Source of the DNA: Spyradosoma sp004558035
GTDB lineage: Bacteria; Verrucomicrobiota; Verrucomicrobiia; Opitutales; UBA953
Assembly: GCF_050314555.1 (NCBI RefSeq)
Contig: NZ_JBNPNH010000004.1
Coordinates: 62,001 to 126,000 of the forward strand
Reading direction: 5' to 3'
Length of the DNA stretch: 64,000 nt
Positions 46,801 to 55,512 of the stretch are shown piece after piece; the stretch's first letter is position 1; every line of letters begins with the position of its first letter. Both the position numbers and the translations under genes were made by a program. The notes below the pieces were generated by a model. It was not told the origin of the DNA, did not search any database, and saw nothing but the letters and a program-made list of their open reading frames with translations.

Positions 46801-49800
46801 ATACATCGTTCCCGCGTTCTCGGATCCCGTGAAGACCACCGTCCCCGAAAGCACCGAGACCGAAGAGCCGCGCGCGGCGCCGGTCGCCTCGTCCACATAG
46901 TCCGCGATCGAGGCGCCGTCGCCGAAATTCACCGTGAAGGACGCGTTCGAGTCGTAGCCCTTGAAGACGACGCCGCCCACGCGCACCGCGCCCTCGACGT
47001 CGATCTTGTTGGTCGTCGCCGAGCCGGAGAACGCGAATTCCGCGTAGTCGTTGCTGTAGAAGGAGACGCCTTCGGTCTGCCCGTCGCGCGTCGTCTGCGC
47101 CCAGCCGGTCATGCTCTCGTCTTCCTTCCAGACCGAAGCGCCCTTCCAGATCTTCGTCCCGTAGGCGAGCACCTTGACCGCCTTGGAAGCCTCGTCCCAA
47201 ACGAACTGGTAGCTGCGCGAATCGTTCGCCACCACGAATTCGTCGCCAAAGCCGACGCGCCCGTTCACCAGCTCCTGGGTGTAATCGTAATCCCGGTAAA
47301 CGTCGTCCTCGGGGGAACGAGCCGTGACGGAAAACGTTCCCGCCGTCCCGACGTCGATGACGACGAACTCCGAGCCGATCGACGAATAGTCCAAATCGAA
47401 ATTGCTTTCGTCGAAGGCGTCCGCGAGGCGTGTCGCCGTATTCAGCGTGAGGTGAAGATTTTTCGTGGTGATCGCCGGCGACGCACCGGTGAGGCTCATG
47501 TGCCACCCTTCTTCACTCCCGAACGTCAAGCGTCCGATCGTCGCGTTCCCGACCGTCAGGTCCGCGTCGCTCCAGACGTAAAGATATTCCGCCTGGGAAT
47601 CGACAATCGTCAAGACCGCACCGTCGGAGAGGAAAAGATTGCCCGCGAATTTCGCGCCGTCCGTCAGCGTCACCGACGCGCCGGCCTCGGCGAAAAGCTG
47701 AGGAACCTCCACGGAGGCGCCGGAAACTTCGAGACTTCCGTCGACAAGCGTGTCCGCGTCGCCGATCACCAGACCGTCCTCGTCCGCAGCATAGGAAAGG
47801 TTCAGGGAGCCCTCGGTCACGGAAAGATTCTTGGACGTTTCGAAGGAGAACTCTCTGACCGCCAATTTGCCCGCGCCGGTCTTTTCGACGTCGCCGACGA
47901 GCTTGCCGACCGTCGCCGTCGTGTTTTTGCCTTCGACGTTCACGGTCGCGGAAAGGTTCGCGCCGGCGGCGGCGGCGACGTCGTAGTCGTCGTATTCGGA
48001 GTCGATCGTGAAGAGCGTGCCGTCGAAGGTCACGTTCGCGCCGCTTTCGAAATTGATTTCAGAGCCGACGCGGATCGCGCCGCCCGCGCCCGTGATCGCC
48101 GTCGCGCCCGAGAAGGTGATCTTGTCGGCGATGATTTCGCTGTAGACCGGCACCATCATGTCCCCGCCGCCGGGAGGAGGCATGTCGAGCCCCATCGTGT
48201 CGCCCGTTCTGATGGAGGTCACGGATTTCGCCACGTTCAGCGTCTTCGCTTCGAGCGAGCCGCCCGCCTCGACGGTGTCCGCGCCCGTGCTCATGCCGAT
48301 CGTGAGGACGCCGCCCGTCGAAGAAAGGTTCAGCGTTTCTTCGACGAAAAGTTCGCCGCGCGCGCCGATCTCCAGATCGCCGGCGAGCGCGAGATCCGCG
48401 GCGCCGAGCGTCGTGTTCAGCTTGACCGCGTCGTCCACGACGCCGCCTTTCGCGCCGACCGTGATCTTGTTCGTCGTCCACGCCGCGGGGGCTCCGGGGT
48501 CGACCTCGATGAGCGTGCCGCCGTCGAAGACGAGTTCCTCGACGTTCTGACTGTCCGCCGAAGCGAGTTCGCCTTCCGAGAGCGTCAGCGTGAAGCCTTC
48601 GACGGAAACGCCCAGACCGAGATTCACTCTGCCCGCGCCCGTCTTCGCGAACACCGTTTCGCCGGAAAGCGAGCTCGCGCTGAAGGCAAAGGTTTCTGCC
48701 GTTCCCGCGTAAAGCTTCGCGCCTTCGCCGAGCACGACGTCGCCGTCCTTGAAGGAGCCGTGTCCGCCGAACTCGCCGGAAAGCGCCAGGTCGCCGGAAA
48801 ATTCGATGCCGTCGCCGACGTGGAGCTTCGCGCCCGAGGCGACCGTCGCGTCGCCGATATCGACCGCGCCCGTGAACGTCGCCGTTCCCGAGGAGACGAC
48901 GAGCGAGCCGTCGCCCGTGACGCCGCCCGCGAGCGTCGTCGTGGTCGCGACTTCGAAGGTCGCGCCGTCGGCGACCGTCACCGCGCCCGCGCCCATCGTC
49001 GCGGCGGCGAGCTTCAGCGTGCCTTCCCGGATGTCCGTCGCGCCGGAATAAACGGCGCCTCCCGTCGCGACGCCGGAAAGCGTCAGCGTTCCCGCACCCT
49101 GCTTCACGATGCCGGCGGAGACGGAAGTCCCGATTTCATTGCGCACGCCCTTGGAAATCGTCAGCGTCGCGCCCTCGCCGACCGTGACGTCCATGTCCGT
49201 CGCGAGCTGCACGAGCACGCTGATCGAAGCCGCCGCGCCGTCTTCGACGGAAATCGTCGTTCCCGCGCCGAGCTTGAGGCCGTTCGTGTTGGTGGTGCCG
49301 GAGGCGGAGGTGATCTTCGCCCCGTCGCCGAGCGAAAGCTGAACCTTGTTCAGCGTCTGCACGTCGGCGTTAAAGCCGCGCAGCGTCATCGTCGCGCCGT
49401 CTTCCAGAGAAACGCTCACCACGTCGTAACCGTCGCCGGCGCCGAAGGCGTTCCCGCCGTAAAGATAAAGTTCCGCGCCCGAGGCGACCGAAAGCTCGCC
49501 CGAGAAAATGCGGCTCACCTGGTCCGCGGAGCCGAGCTGGAGCACGCCTTCCTCGACGCGCATCTTGCCGTTGGTGAAGGCGCCCGCCCGGTCGAGATAA
49601 AGCGTTCCCGCGCCGAGCTTGCGGACGTCCGCATTGGCGGACGAAAGCGTGCTCACGCCCAAAGAGACCGTGCCGCTCGTGACGACGAAATCGACGTAGG
49701 GCGCCTCGTTGCTCGAAATCTTGTCCGCGATTGAATCCGTCGCACCGTCGAGCCAGACGATTTCAGCGCGCGCGTCCGCGGAGGTGCCGGAGAGCACGAG

Positions 49801-52800
49801 ACCGTTCTGGATCAGGCTCGAAAGCGCACCGTCCACGAATTCGAGGCGCGCGCCGCCGGAAAGCTCGATCTTCTCCGCGTTCGTCGCGTCGGCGTGGTTC
49901 AGCGCCAGTCTTCCCGCGTTCACGTCGATCGTTTTTTCCAGGCCGGAGAGCGTCAGCGCGCCCGCGGCGTTCGCGAGCAGCGCGCCGCCGTCCACGACGA
50001 CGGAGCCGACGCTCAGCTTCGTCTCCAACTGGAGCGTGCCGCGCGCGACGCGCAGCGTTTCGACCGCGAAGTCCGAAGTCGTGAGTTCCGGCGCGAGCGA
50101 GACGACGTAAGTCTGATTCGTTCCCGCGCGCACGGTGAGGCGCTTCGCCGTCGCGCCGGTGCCGATGCTGACCGCCGCCGTGTTGCCGGCGGACGAGGCG
50201 ATTCTGCCGAAGAGCACTTCGCGTCTGTCGAGATTCTCGATCGTCCGTCCCTGGAAGCGGCCGTTGCTCCAGCTCTTGTCGGTAGCCGTCGCGTCCCACG
50301 CGAGCGCGAACTGCATGGATTCGTCCGCCGTGAAGTAAATCACGTCGTCGGCGAGCGAGAAGCTGCCGCCGATATTTCCAGCACCGGCAGTGTTGAGCAT
50401 GTTGGTCACGATACCGCCGTCAAGCCCGTCAAGTCTGAAGATCGCGTAGCTCTGCCCCGCCTCTTCGAAGACGAGATTGGAAAGATCGAGCCCCGTGGCG
50501 GAGGTGATGGAGAAGCCGCCGGAGAGCGTGACGTTCGCGGCGTCGCCGTTGAGGGATTCGCCCTCCACGGGGTTTTCGCCCGCTTCCGCGTAGAGCACGA
50601 GCGTGGAGGTGCCCGCGAGCGTCAGCCCGTCGAGCGTTCCCGCGCGCGCGTCGAGCGTCGTTCCCGCGCCCGCGGCGGTGAGATTCAGATTGGAGATCTT
50701 CCCGTTTTCGCCGTCGAGGGAAATCTTGAACGGCGACGTCAGCGACGCCGTCGCGTCTTCGCCGAAGACGAGCGTCGCGTCGTTCACGTCGATCGTGTAC
50801 GCGGACGTGCGCTGCGCGAGCGACGCGATCGAAATCTCCGCGCCGGAAGAGACGTGAATCGTCGGCGCGCTCAGCGTTCCCGCGAAGTCCGCGCGCGCTC
50901 CCGCGCCCGAAACCGAGAGCGAATCCGAGAGCGTCGTCGCCGCCGAGTTGGAGAACGCGCCGCCCGAGACGTAAAGCGTCTTCGTGTTCAGCGCGGTCGA
51001 GAACGCGACGTTCCCGCCCGTCTGCGTGACGCCTTCGGTCACGGAGAACGTGCCCGAGACGCTCAGATCCGCGTTTTCGACGGAGAGGGTCCCGCTCAGA
51101 AGCGCCGTTCCCGAAAGCTCGAGCGCGCCGCCCTTGACCGAGAGCGACTTCATCGACTGCGTGCCCGTGAGCTTCAGCGTTCCCGCGCCGGTCTTCGTGA
51201 GACCGTTCAGCGAAGAGGAAATCGTTCCGGAAAGCGTGACCGTCGAGCCCGCGTCCGTCGCCGTCGCCCTGCCGTCGGCGTTGAAATCCATCTTGGTCGT
51301 GTCGAACGTCACGTCGCCGTTGAGCCCGAAATCGCGCGAGCTCGTCCATTCGTCGACGAGCGAGCCGATCGTGCCGCCGTTCAGCGCCAGCGTCATCACC
51401 GCGGTGTCGGAAATGCCGCCTTCGCCGACGTTGATGCGCCCGCCGTTGAGCGCGACGCGGACGGCGCCGTCGTTGTCGCCGGAGTCCGCGGCGTTCAGTC
51501 CCTTATTGAAATTCGCTTCGCCGCCGCTCCCGACGAGGAGATCCGTGGTGCCGTCCTTGTTGGTGATGTAGCAGTTCTGCAGATTCAGCACGCCGTTCAC
51601 GTTCACGGTCTCCGTCGCGCCCCAGTGCGCGACCTGGAAGGAACCTTCGTTCCCGCCTGTAGAATTGCTGGAGCCGGTGACCGTGAACACGGCGCCGCTC
51701 ACGATGTTGAGCGTTCCCGCGGTGGCGCCGCCGGAAGTGCCGACGAACTGTCCCGTCGTCACCTTGGAATTCACGTTCAAGGTACCGCCGGTCTGCCGCA
51801 GGGATCCCAAAGCCGCTTCGCCGTCGAGCGTCAGCACTTTCGCCGTTCCGCCGTTGATGATCGAAAGGGTTTTCCCGGCGCCGGCGACGTCGCCCTTGAT
51901 CGTCAGCGACGCGCCGCCCAGATTGACGACGTAATTCGTGGCGAGCTCGATTTTCTGTTTGATGACGCCGGTCGTTCCCGCGCTGCCGTTCCAGAGCGAG
52001 GATTCGCGGTCCGCCGCGGTGGAAAGCCGGATGGTCGCGCCGTCGCCGAGCGTGTAGGCGCCCCAGTTGAAGTTGCCCGTCCAGTCGAGCGTGCCGTTGA
52101 AGCCCGAGCCGACGTGCGCGGAAACGCCGTGCCCCGCCGAGGCGGACGCGTCGATCTTCACCGTGCCCGTTCCCGCGAGTTTGGTCGTCCCGGAGTCGTA
52201 AAGCGAGGTGCGCGCGCCGAAATCGACGGTCACGCCTTCGCCGATCGTGAGCGTCTTGCCTTCGTCGATCGTGAGCCAGCCGTCATTCTTCGCGTCGAGC
52301 CTCACGGTTTCGCCTTCGCGCGTCGTGAAGGTCGTGTTCTCGGCGACGACGATCTGCCCCGCGCCGAGGTTTCCGACGAGCGTGATTTCCGCGCCGGCGG
52401 AAGAGAACGTCACGTAGTCGCCGAAAAGATAGTTCGCCGGTTCCTGCGTTTCGCGGTTGATCCAATTGCCGCCGCGGATTTCCCAGACGCCGTCCCCGCC
52501 CGCCCAAGAGAGATAGGCGAGCTGCGAATCGAAGTCGAGCACGAGCGTGTCGTTGACGACGCGGAAGGCGGCGCTCCCGCGCGTCAGCTCGGTTCCTCCG
52601 ACGCGGATATTGCTCAGATCGAGGCTCGAAACGTCGCCGAAGTCCGAAACGCCGCCGAGCAGCTTCAGCCCGTTCGCGCTGGAAAGCGATTCGAAGCTGA
52701 AGATCGTTCCCGCGCCGAGCGTCACCGTGCCGTCGCCGACGAACGAAGTGGAGGCGGAATCCGTGCCGACGCTTTCGAAGCCGAAGGACGCGCCCGAAAA

Positions 52801-53682
52801 GTCCGCAGTCGCGCCGGAAGCGACGGTGATCGTCCCGAAGTTTTCGATGCTGCCGATGAACGTCGTCGTTCCCGCGGAAACCGACAGCGTGTTGTTTTCG
52901 ATCAGGGAATTGTTGCCGACGAGAGCGGAGGAAACCACGTAGCTCGCGCCGCCGCGGAAATCGACGTAGCGCGCGCTGATTTCCGAGTTGTCGACACCGA
53001 GAGCGGAAACGCCCACGTTCGCGCTGCCCGTGTAGTTGTAGCGCACGACGGAGGTCGAAACGATTTTGCCCGAGCCGGAAACGTTGTGCACGACGCCGTC
53101 CGCGCCCGCGGTCGCCGAAGCGGCGTAAGCCGTTCCCGCGCCGGCGGCGTTGTTCGAAACCGCGCCGCCGAACTGGAGAATGCCGGTTAAGGTGTTGTAG
53201 GCGTTGACGTCATTCGCGGCGAAGCCCGCGACGGGACGCGAAAAATTTCCCGTGAACGCGGTCAGATCGCCCGTGAAGATGAAGTCTTCCCCCTTGGCGG
53301 GATTGTTGTTCGCGTTGACGGAGAAATCTCCGTCCCCGGAGACGGAGCCGCTGAAGAACGTGTACGACACCCCGGCGCCGTTGTTGATGTTCAGACCGCC
53401 GCCGGTCAGAACGACGTTGCCGGCGAAGGTGCCGCCGTTGTTCCAGCCCGGCAGGTAGCCGGTGACGTTGTCGAAAGTGAAATTGTCGCCCGCGGCGGCG
53501 ACGACGCCCGCCGTGTTGACTTCGCCGTTGATCATCGCGCCGGAAGCCCCGTCGGAAGCGACCTTGTTGCCGCCGGTTTCTTTAATCGCGCCGTTCGCGA
53601 CGGTGTAATCTGCCGCGAAAGCGGATGCGGTCATGGCGGCGGCGGCAAAAAGCGTCGTTAAGAAAAACTTGGAAGTCTTCAT
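40831..53682 (-). CDS. Giant type Va autotransporter (4283 residues)
   Basis: A signal peptide (MKTSKFFLTTLFAAAAMTAS, cut after AFA) is followed by about 3950 residues of beta-helical passenger rich in Ala, Gly, Thr, Ser and Val. The repeated strand-turn unit TGAGTLTLSG or GAGTLxL occurs dozens of times, the autotransporter-associated beta-strand repeat. The last 300 or so residues are a 12-strand outer-membrane barrel (HYGAVAGFDSLVTEDFLLGAS to SANVGVRCRF) with the terminal Phe needed for BAM assembly. The likely role is adhesion or a surface coat; the ligand is unknown. A few acidic, aromatic-rich inserts (residues about 2050-2250) break the repeat. Residues about 480-830 match the PEP-CTERM protein at 24978. 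Confidence 0.93.
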   Translation of the reverse strand: MKTSKFFLTTLFAAAAMTASAFAADYTVANGAIKETGGNKVASDGASGAMINGEVNTAGVVAAAGDNFTFDNVTGYLPGWNNGGTFAGNVVLTGGGLNINNGAGVSYTFFSGSVSGDGDFSVNANNNPAKGEDFIFTGDLTAFTGNFSRPVAGFAANDVNAYNTLTGILQFGGAVSNNAAGAGTAYAASATAGADGVVHNVSGSGKIVSTSVVRYNYTGSANVGVSALGVDNSEISARYVDFRGGASYVVSSALVGNNSLIENNTLSVSAGTTTFIGSIENFGTITVASGATADFSGASFGFESVGTDSASTSFVGDGTVTLGAGTIFSFESLSSANGLKLLGGVSDFGDVSSLDLSNIRVGGTELTRGSAAFRVVNDTLVLDFDSQLAYLSWAGGDGVWEIRGGNWINRETQEPANYLFGDYVTFSSAGAEITLVGNLGAGQIVVAENTTFTTREGETVRLDAKNDGWLTIDEGKTLTIGEGVTVDFGARTSLYDSGTTKLAGTGTVKIDASASAGHGVSAHVGSGFNGTLDWTGNFNWGAYTLGDGATIRLSTAADRESSLWNGSAGTTGVIKQKIELATNYVVNLGGASLTIKGDVAGAGKTLSIINGGTAKVLTLDGEAALGSLRQTGGTLNVNSKVTTGQFVGTSGGATAGTLNIVSGAVFTVTGSSNSTGGNEGSFQVAHWGATETVNVNGVLNLQNCYITNKDGTTDLLVGSGGEANFNKGLNAADSGDNDGAVRVALNGGRINVGEGGISDTAVMTLALNGGTIGSLVDEWTSSRDFGLNGDVTFDTTKMDFNADGRATATDAGSTVTLSGTISSSLNGLTKTGAGTLKLTGTQSMKSLSVKGGALELSGTALLSGTLSVENADLSVSGTFSVTEGVTQTGGNVAFSTALNTKTLYVSGGAFSNSAATTLSDSLSVSGAGARADFAGTLSAPTIHVSSGAEISIASLAQRTSAYTIDVNDATLVFGEDATASLTSPFKISLDGENGKISNLNLTAAGAGTTLDARAGTLDGLTLAGTSTLVLYAEAGENPVEGESLNGDAANVTLSGGFSITSATGLDLSNLVFEEAGQSYAIFRLDGLDGGIVTNMLNTAGAGNIGGSFSLADDVIYFTADESMQFALAWDATATDKSWSNGRFQGRTIENLDRREVLFGRIASSAGNTAAVSIGTGATAKRLTVRAGTNQTYVVSLAPELTTSDFAVETLRVARGTLQLETKLSVGSVVVDGGALLANAAGALTLSGLEKTIDVNAGRLALNHADATNAEKIELSGGARLEFVDGALSSLIQNGLVLSGTSADARAEIVWLDGATDSIADKISSNEAPYVDFVVTSGTVSLGVSTLSSANADVRKLGAGTLYLDRAGAFTNGKMRVEEGVLQLGSADQVSRIFSGELSVASGAELYLYGGNAFGAGDGYDVVSVSLEDGATMTLRGFNADVQTLNKVQLSLGDGAKITSASGTTNTNGLKLGAGTTISVEDGAAASISVLVQLATDMDVTVGEGATLTISKGVRNEIGTSVSAGIVKQGAGTLTLSGVATGGAVYSGATDIREGTLKLAAATMGAGAVTVADGATFEVATTTTLAGGVTGDGSLVVSSGTATFTGAVDIGDATVASGAKLHVGDGIEFSGDLALSGEFGGHGSFKDGDVVLGEGAKLYAGTAETFAFSASSLSGETVFAKTGAGRVNLGLGVSVEGFTLTLSEGELASADSQNVEELVFDGGTLIEVDPGAPAAWTTNKITVGAKGGVVDDAVKLNTTLGAADLALAGDLEIGARGELFVEETLNLSSTGGVLTIGMSTGADTVEAGGSLEAKTLNVAKSVTSIRTGDTMGLDMPPPGGGDMMVPVYSEIIADKITFSGATAITGAGGAIRVGSEINFESGANVTFDGTLFTIDSEYDDYDVAAAAGANLSATVNVEGKNTTATVGKLVGDVEKTGAGKLAVREFSFETSKNLSVTEGSLNLSYAADEDGLVIGDADTLVDGSLEVSGASVEVPQLFAEAGASVTLTDGAKFAGNLFLSDGAVLTIVDSQAEYLYVWSDADLTVGNATIGRLTFGSEEGWHMSLTGASPAITTKNLHLTLNTATRLADAFDESNFDLDYSSIGSEFVVIDVGTAGTFSVTARSPEDDVYRDYDYTQELVNGRVGFGDEFVVANDSRSYQFVWDEASKAVKVLAYGTKIWKGASVWKEDESMTGWAQTTRDGQTEGVSFYSNDYAEFAFSGSATTNKIDVEGAVRVGGVVFKGYDSNASFTVNFGDGASIADYVDEATGAARGSSVSVLSGTVVFTGSENAGTMYSGGLTIAAGAGVRTDHVNALGAGTITLGGTLAFDAGTHDLTNDVVVTGTSAVLNTGLSSVTLSGALSGTALKKTGAGSLAIAGATELDKLTIAEGGVLVGEEGVSDEIDFDVGRIEITNTAAASALTFEANAALTADTELVVAQSKRVTFKGDSSALNFVEFTGNNATVGFENGGDFSAGGYEEEVDENDQPVSTTAIVAEYTMGEDVLGVSKIVGDLSLVGHADTDGNVAGLFVTVADKDSTLKIEGGIVDAGDMGDFVLRKLGAGTLEITGTVNSAAELQLAGGALNVGGTANLSGDVVVSADSTLSLASGGSLGSLDGDGTLLAVVGEGTKLSLKNSNTSALAVNSKLSVAGTLEVSGKGISFNGSENAYNKLSLASNAQVAVGADVSSFKGNTVTLANGATLVVDATLSESSGVLEINESGASVTATGDDSRVVFSRIAFGNNVKLDLKGEGEVRLLGSVTENAELALAGGVTLAFETDAGAQTSRLSGAGSLEKLGAGTLSVRAASTQTFTGTATATEGKILFTGSGSLGQAKLSVAEGAEIVVARADAKIGTAIVVNGRNGYVASALAGGEGKLVVEGAGNSLTFTGADAISSAFTGIIGARDGGVLNYDANVSDADRQLLLENGTLAVAEGDFVADALELSGAGNVIDVAGTLEIGGAVLGDVKGTTALTVSGAGALTFGGVGRVDGIDSELDVYTDADFAGTLTLKYLADGVFGAEVASTQHRNTFINAGTVVVSGDARAAGSGKITLAGGTATLRFTGLADQEIETPIVGAGTIEGDSGVLSDLSEKFSGKVVAAGAGTFTVDKSGAESLSSSAIAFSAKDEASVLLIKLSNATLDDVSEVDMGAATFAAGAGTLELDIGDGRRLDVDTASSDFAGKIEVASGTLKLTSDGDLGTAAVTVAEGATMEVASKIFKGSVEGDGLLVKKSSGVSFVGGEISAETRVTAGTLALSDVAAGTSMFVSDGTLEFAKTLDASGALVSRSAGDAATFDAEFTGGAGSIVRFSHDSTKASTIIDGTFAWDGAAGKLMLLGGGEGSVFNPQISAGDVVKSGSGKWTLSNTAFDATSAAGSTIKVDPNGGTLALESYRGFAGQTLSVGSEGVLEIAGFSGGTERTIRGKLSGEGTLAVSATGVTELELDDAGWTGALQIRAGATVKSDGSELISKTIELIAASDASTKGGSLDLALTRDTALDGMKISVYGTSKDAGDLSNGSLKVSGGVLDLRGSTLRLGGVLDVAGGSTVQVKTIESVSPKSGVVRLAAGAVLEIGAADVTDGNLSALSGTGEVRFVAGTTYVKNVNAAQTQEDFNRDFRGDVRIDENATAVLGSNASFGNARSVTVSGTLRVAQNNAGTLNALSGAGTLEIANASKAVRTTYAAGPFSGTIDVKVGRLVMTTATFDATPAREIRLSGSADAGLALSNAAGATTELSALSEKNVTGTGSIYLENGEFTIAKDAAFGYAPTTLAVTSGTTLAVTSGTTLALGSGATVTSGLRVEKGATLDLTRELAPISALRVAAADDPAVPAQAPRMVQGDLTVAGRLLANVPAEGSSAIHATGDAFVFDTAEVTLDGDLSGNIVVVSADGSTRIDRNAKFLDASGEELAAWVGDDGTSIYVSEMAPASEIVPSGMEELYATLASKPGSAVFRAIRGSGTDAEQTAKLRNFSPVSFAGILELSTGLVQLENDLLRQRLEQRRYDRAFNEPAGTVKPFANAIGGTSDTSEGKNKRPNYDLSHYGAVAGFDSLVTEDFLLGASLTIDKGKAKVHNGGGRHETDAARLNFYGMAMLDEVSYFGFGAGVGVVSADTKRSNALESLTGEASGTDVSLTATLGRMFVLNSDLGLHVSPYVGLDYTYSNFGSFSETGGAQSALDVDKTDRNSLRGTVGATLNWLPSESWRFSLELAYHHEFLDTDADVDAKFVSGEYRGMSASSTAYLGGENSLSVGPRVEYRINAEWSVSAGYTFETDFEDTTTHSANVGVRCRF
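42335..42382 (+). repeat. Perfect 24-base tandem duplication in the autotransporter gene
   Basis: Two identical 24-base units (gcgagcgtcgtgcccgacgt followed by cacg) encode a doubled eight-residue unit of the form TLAVTSGT; a third, diverged unit follows. Identical third-codon bases point to a recent slippage event. Confidence 0.85.
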
Positions 53683-54136
53683 AAAAGGAAATGGGCTTAT
53701 GGGTGGATTGTAATTGCAAGGAGTGCTGCGCGGACAGTCCGGGCAGTTTCCCGAAAGCATGAGCGCTCGGCGTTCCCGCCGCAACAAAATTCTGTTCAGG
53801 AGAAAGGGCGCGCGTCCGCCGTCGCGTTCCCGCGAATCACCAAGGAAAAGGTTAAGAAAAGGTTAAAGGTTAAAGGTTAAAGCTTAAAAGGAAAGTTTGC
53901 GCGGGCGGTTTCCGAAAAGCGGCAGGAATGTCGCTTCTCCCCTTTAAAGCTTTCTTTAACTTCCTTTGACTTTGCGGTCTTTCTTTGCGCCTTGGCGTCT
54001 TGGCGGGAAATTTCTGCGGGCGGATTCCGAAAAGCGGCAGGAATGCCGCTTCCCCCCCTTTAAAGCTTTCTTTAACTTCCTTTGACTTTGCGGTCTTTCT
54101 TCGCGTTCTTTGTGTTTGAAAATTCGCCTTCGCGGT
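53683..54136. other. Gene-free region upstream of the giant autotransporter
   Basis: These 454 bases hold the autotransporter leader (53683-53760), two GGGAACG words (53771 and 53826), a short aaggttaaaggtt array (53848-53885) and two units of repeat family A (see next entry). TACAAT near 53720, read on the minus strand, could be a -10 box, but no good -35 box accompanies it. No gene is seen. Confidence 0.6.
53848..54115 (-). repeat. Short aggtta array and two units of repeat family A
   Basis: A run of ggttaaa units (53848-53885) precedes two family A units (about 53896-54010 and 54011-54115), both in the orientation opposite to the 24-kb array. Their hairpins are AAGCGGCAGGAATGTCGCTT (one G-T pair) and AAGCGGCAGGAATGCCGCTT. 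The last one could act as a terminator for the protease gene at 54137. Confidence 0.8.
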
Positions 54137-55312
54137 TCAGTCGGCGAAGCGGGGTTCGACCTTGAAGGCGACCTTGAGCTTGCGGCGGATTTCCTTTTCG
54201 AGCTGCTCCCAGCTGCGGCCGTCGAGGAGCGCCGCCGTCGCGCTTTCGGCGTTCCCGCCGCTCTGAATTTCGGCGATGAACTTCTTGACGCGGGCGGCGT
54301 CGCGCTTCCCGTCGAGGTGGAAGAAATAATACACGAGCAGCGCGGAGACGCCGTAGCCGATCTGCGTCGCGTCCGCGCCCGTTCCCGCGCCGCCGAAGCC
54401 GTCGCCGATGAAGGAGCCGCGGTGGTTCATGAAGTTTTCGAGCGACATGCCGACTTCCGGGCGCCCGCCGATGCCGCGGCCGCCGTCGCCTTTTTCCCCG
54501 TAGCCGGCGACGAATTTGCCGATGACGTTCTTGTTCCCGCCGAAGCGCACCTGCCCGTTGCCGTCGTAGGAAAGCCCGACGTATTCGGCGAGTCCTTCGC
54601 AGAACCAGGTCGGGTAGGCGTTCCCGCCGATCGTCATGTGGTGCGTGATCTCGTGGGAAAGCGTCTTCGCGTCCACGCGTCTGCCGCCTTTGAAATAGCG
54701 GTTGCCGCGCTTTTCGAGGCCGAGCGACGGGAACGGCACGAGCACCTTGCCGCGGTCCAGCCCGCTGCCGTAGCCGATGAAGACGCCCGCCGAGCCTTTC
54801 ATGCCGCCGGCGGCGAGATACTGGTCGTAAGTCTCGAACAGGTACGCGTTGAATTTGCCTTTTTCGCAGACCTGGTGGTGATTGCAGGGAGAATTGATCG
54901 GCAGCGCGAGATTCGCCGCGTAGGTGCCTTCGAAGATGCGCGCGATCTCGCGGATCGCCGAAAGCGCGACGGGCGCGTTCGCCGTGAAGCGGAAGTGCTG
55001 CGTCTCGTAAACCCACGCGTCCGGGCCGTTGCGGACGACGCGCGCGGGCAGCATGTCGGCGATGCGCGAAACGGACGGCCACGCCGCGGAAAAATTTTCG
55101 CCGGGCAGGTTTTCGGGCTCGGCCTCGCCGAGGTCGGAGACTTCCGCGTCCGCCGCCGCGGGAGCGGGCTTCTTCGCGGAAGACTTCGCGGCGGTGCCTT
55201 TCGCGGGAACGGCCCTCGAGGCGCGCGCCTGCGCGAACGCCTCCGTCGGGAACGCGGACGCCGCGAGCGCGACCGCGCACAGCGCGAGAAAAATGCGGGA
55301 AACAGCGAGCAT
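54137..55312 (-). CDS. Secreted gluzincin-like metalloprotease (HExxH)
   Basis: A 391-residue protein. Signal peptide about 1-28 (MLAVSRIFLALCAVALAASA, cut near AFA), then a 40-residue Ala/Pro/Lys linker and a peptidase-MA-like domain. The zinc site is LSHEITHH (H220, E221, H224), with the third ligand likely E243 in CEGLAEYVG, 19 residues further on, the gluzincin spacing. The block VYETQHFRFTANAP is shared by many DUF1570-like proteases. Two cysteines (143 and 149) in SPCNHHQVCEKG could form a disulfide. It might process surface proteins such as the adjacent autotransporter; this rests only on position. The start at 55312 is fixed by the signal peptide. Confidence 0.78.
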   Translation of the reverse strand: MLAVSRIFLALCAVALAASAFPTEAFAQARASRAVPAKGTAAKSSAKKPAPAAADAEVSDLGEAEPENLPGENFSAAWPSVSRIADMLPARVVRNGPDAWVYETQHFRFTANAPVALSAIREIARIFEGTYAANLALPINSPCNHHQVCEKGKFNAYLFETYDQYLAAGGMKGSAGVFIGYGSGLDRGKVLVPFPSLGLEKRGNRYFKGGRRVDAKTLSHEITHHMTIGGNAYPTWFCEGLAEYVGLSYDGNGQVRFGGNKNVIGKFVAGYGEKGDGGRGIGGRPEVGMSLENFMNHRGSFIGDGFGGAGTGADATQIGYGVSALLVYYFFHLDGKRDAARVKKFIAEIQSGGNAESATAALLDGRSWEQLEKEIRRKLKVAFKVEPRFAD

Positions 55313-55382
55313 GCGGCGAAGCTTAGAGATTCGGGCGCGGGGGTTAAAGGAAAAAGGGAGGAAAGGAAAGGTGACGAGAGCA

Positions 55383-55490
55383 GTGAATAATGGATAGTGA
55401 ATAATGGATAATGGATAATGGATGACGCCTTGCGTTCGGCTTCCGCCGAAAGGATTTTCGAAAAAGCTCTTCGCGGAGCGAAACGCAATC
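55383..55490 (-). repeat. Intergenic composite repeat B, inverted copy
   Basis: Read on the minus strand: aatcctttcggcg, a stem gcggaagccgaacgc, then a run of 7-base-like units (atccatt, atccatt, attcact, atccatt, attcact). The order matches the copy at 35990-36060. Confidence 0.7.
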
Positions 55491-55512
55491 AACTTCATAA
55501 CCTCATAACCTC

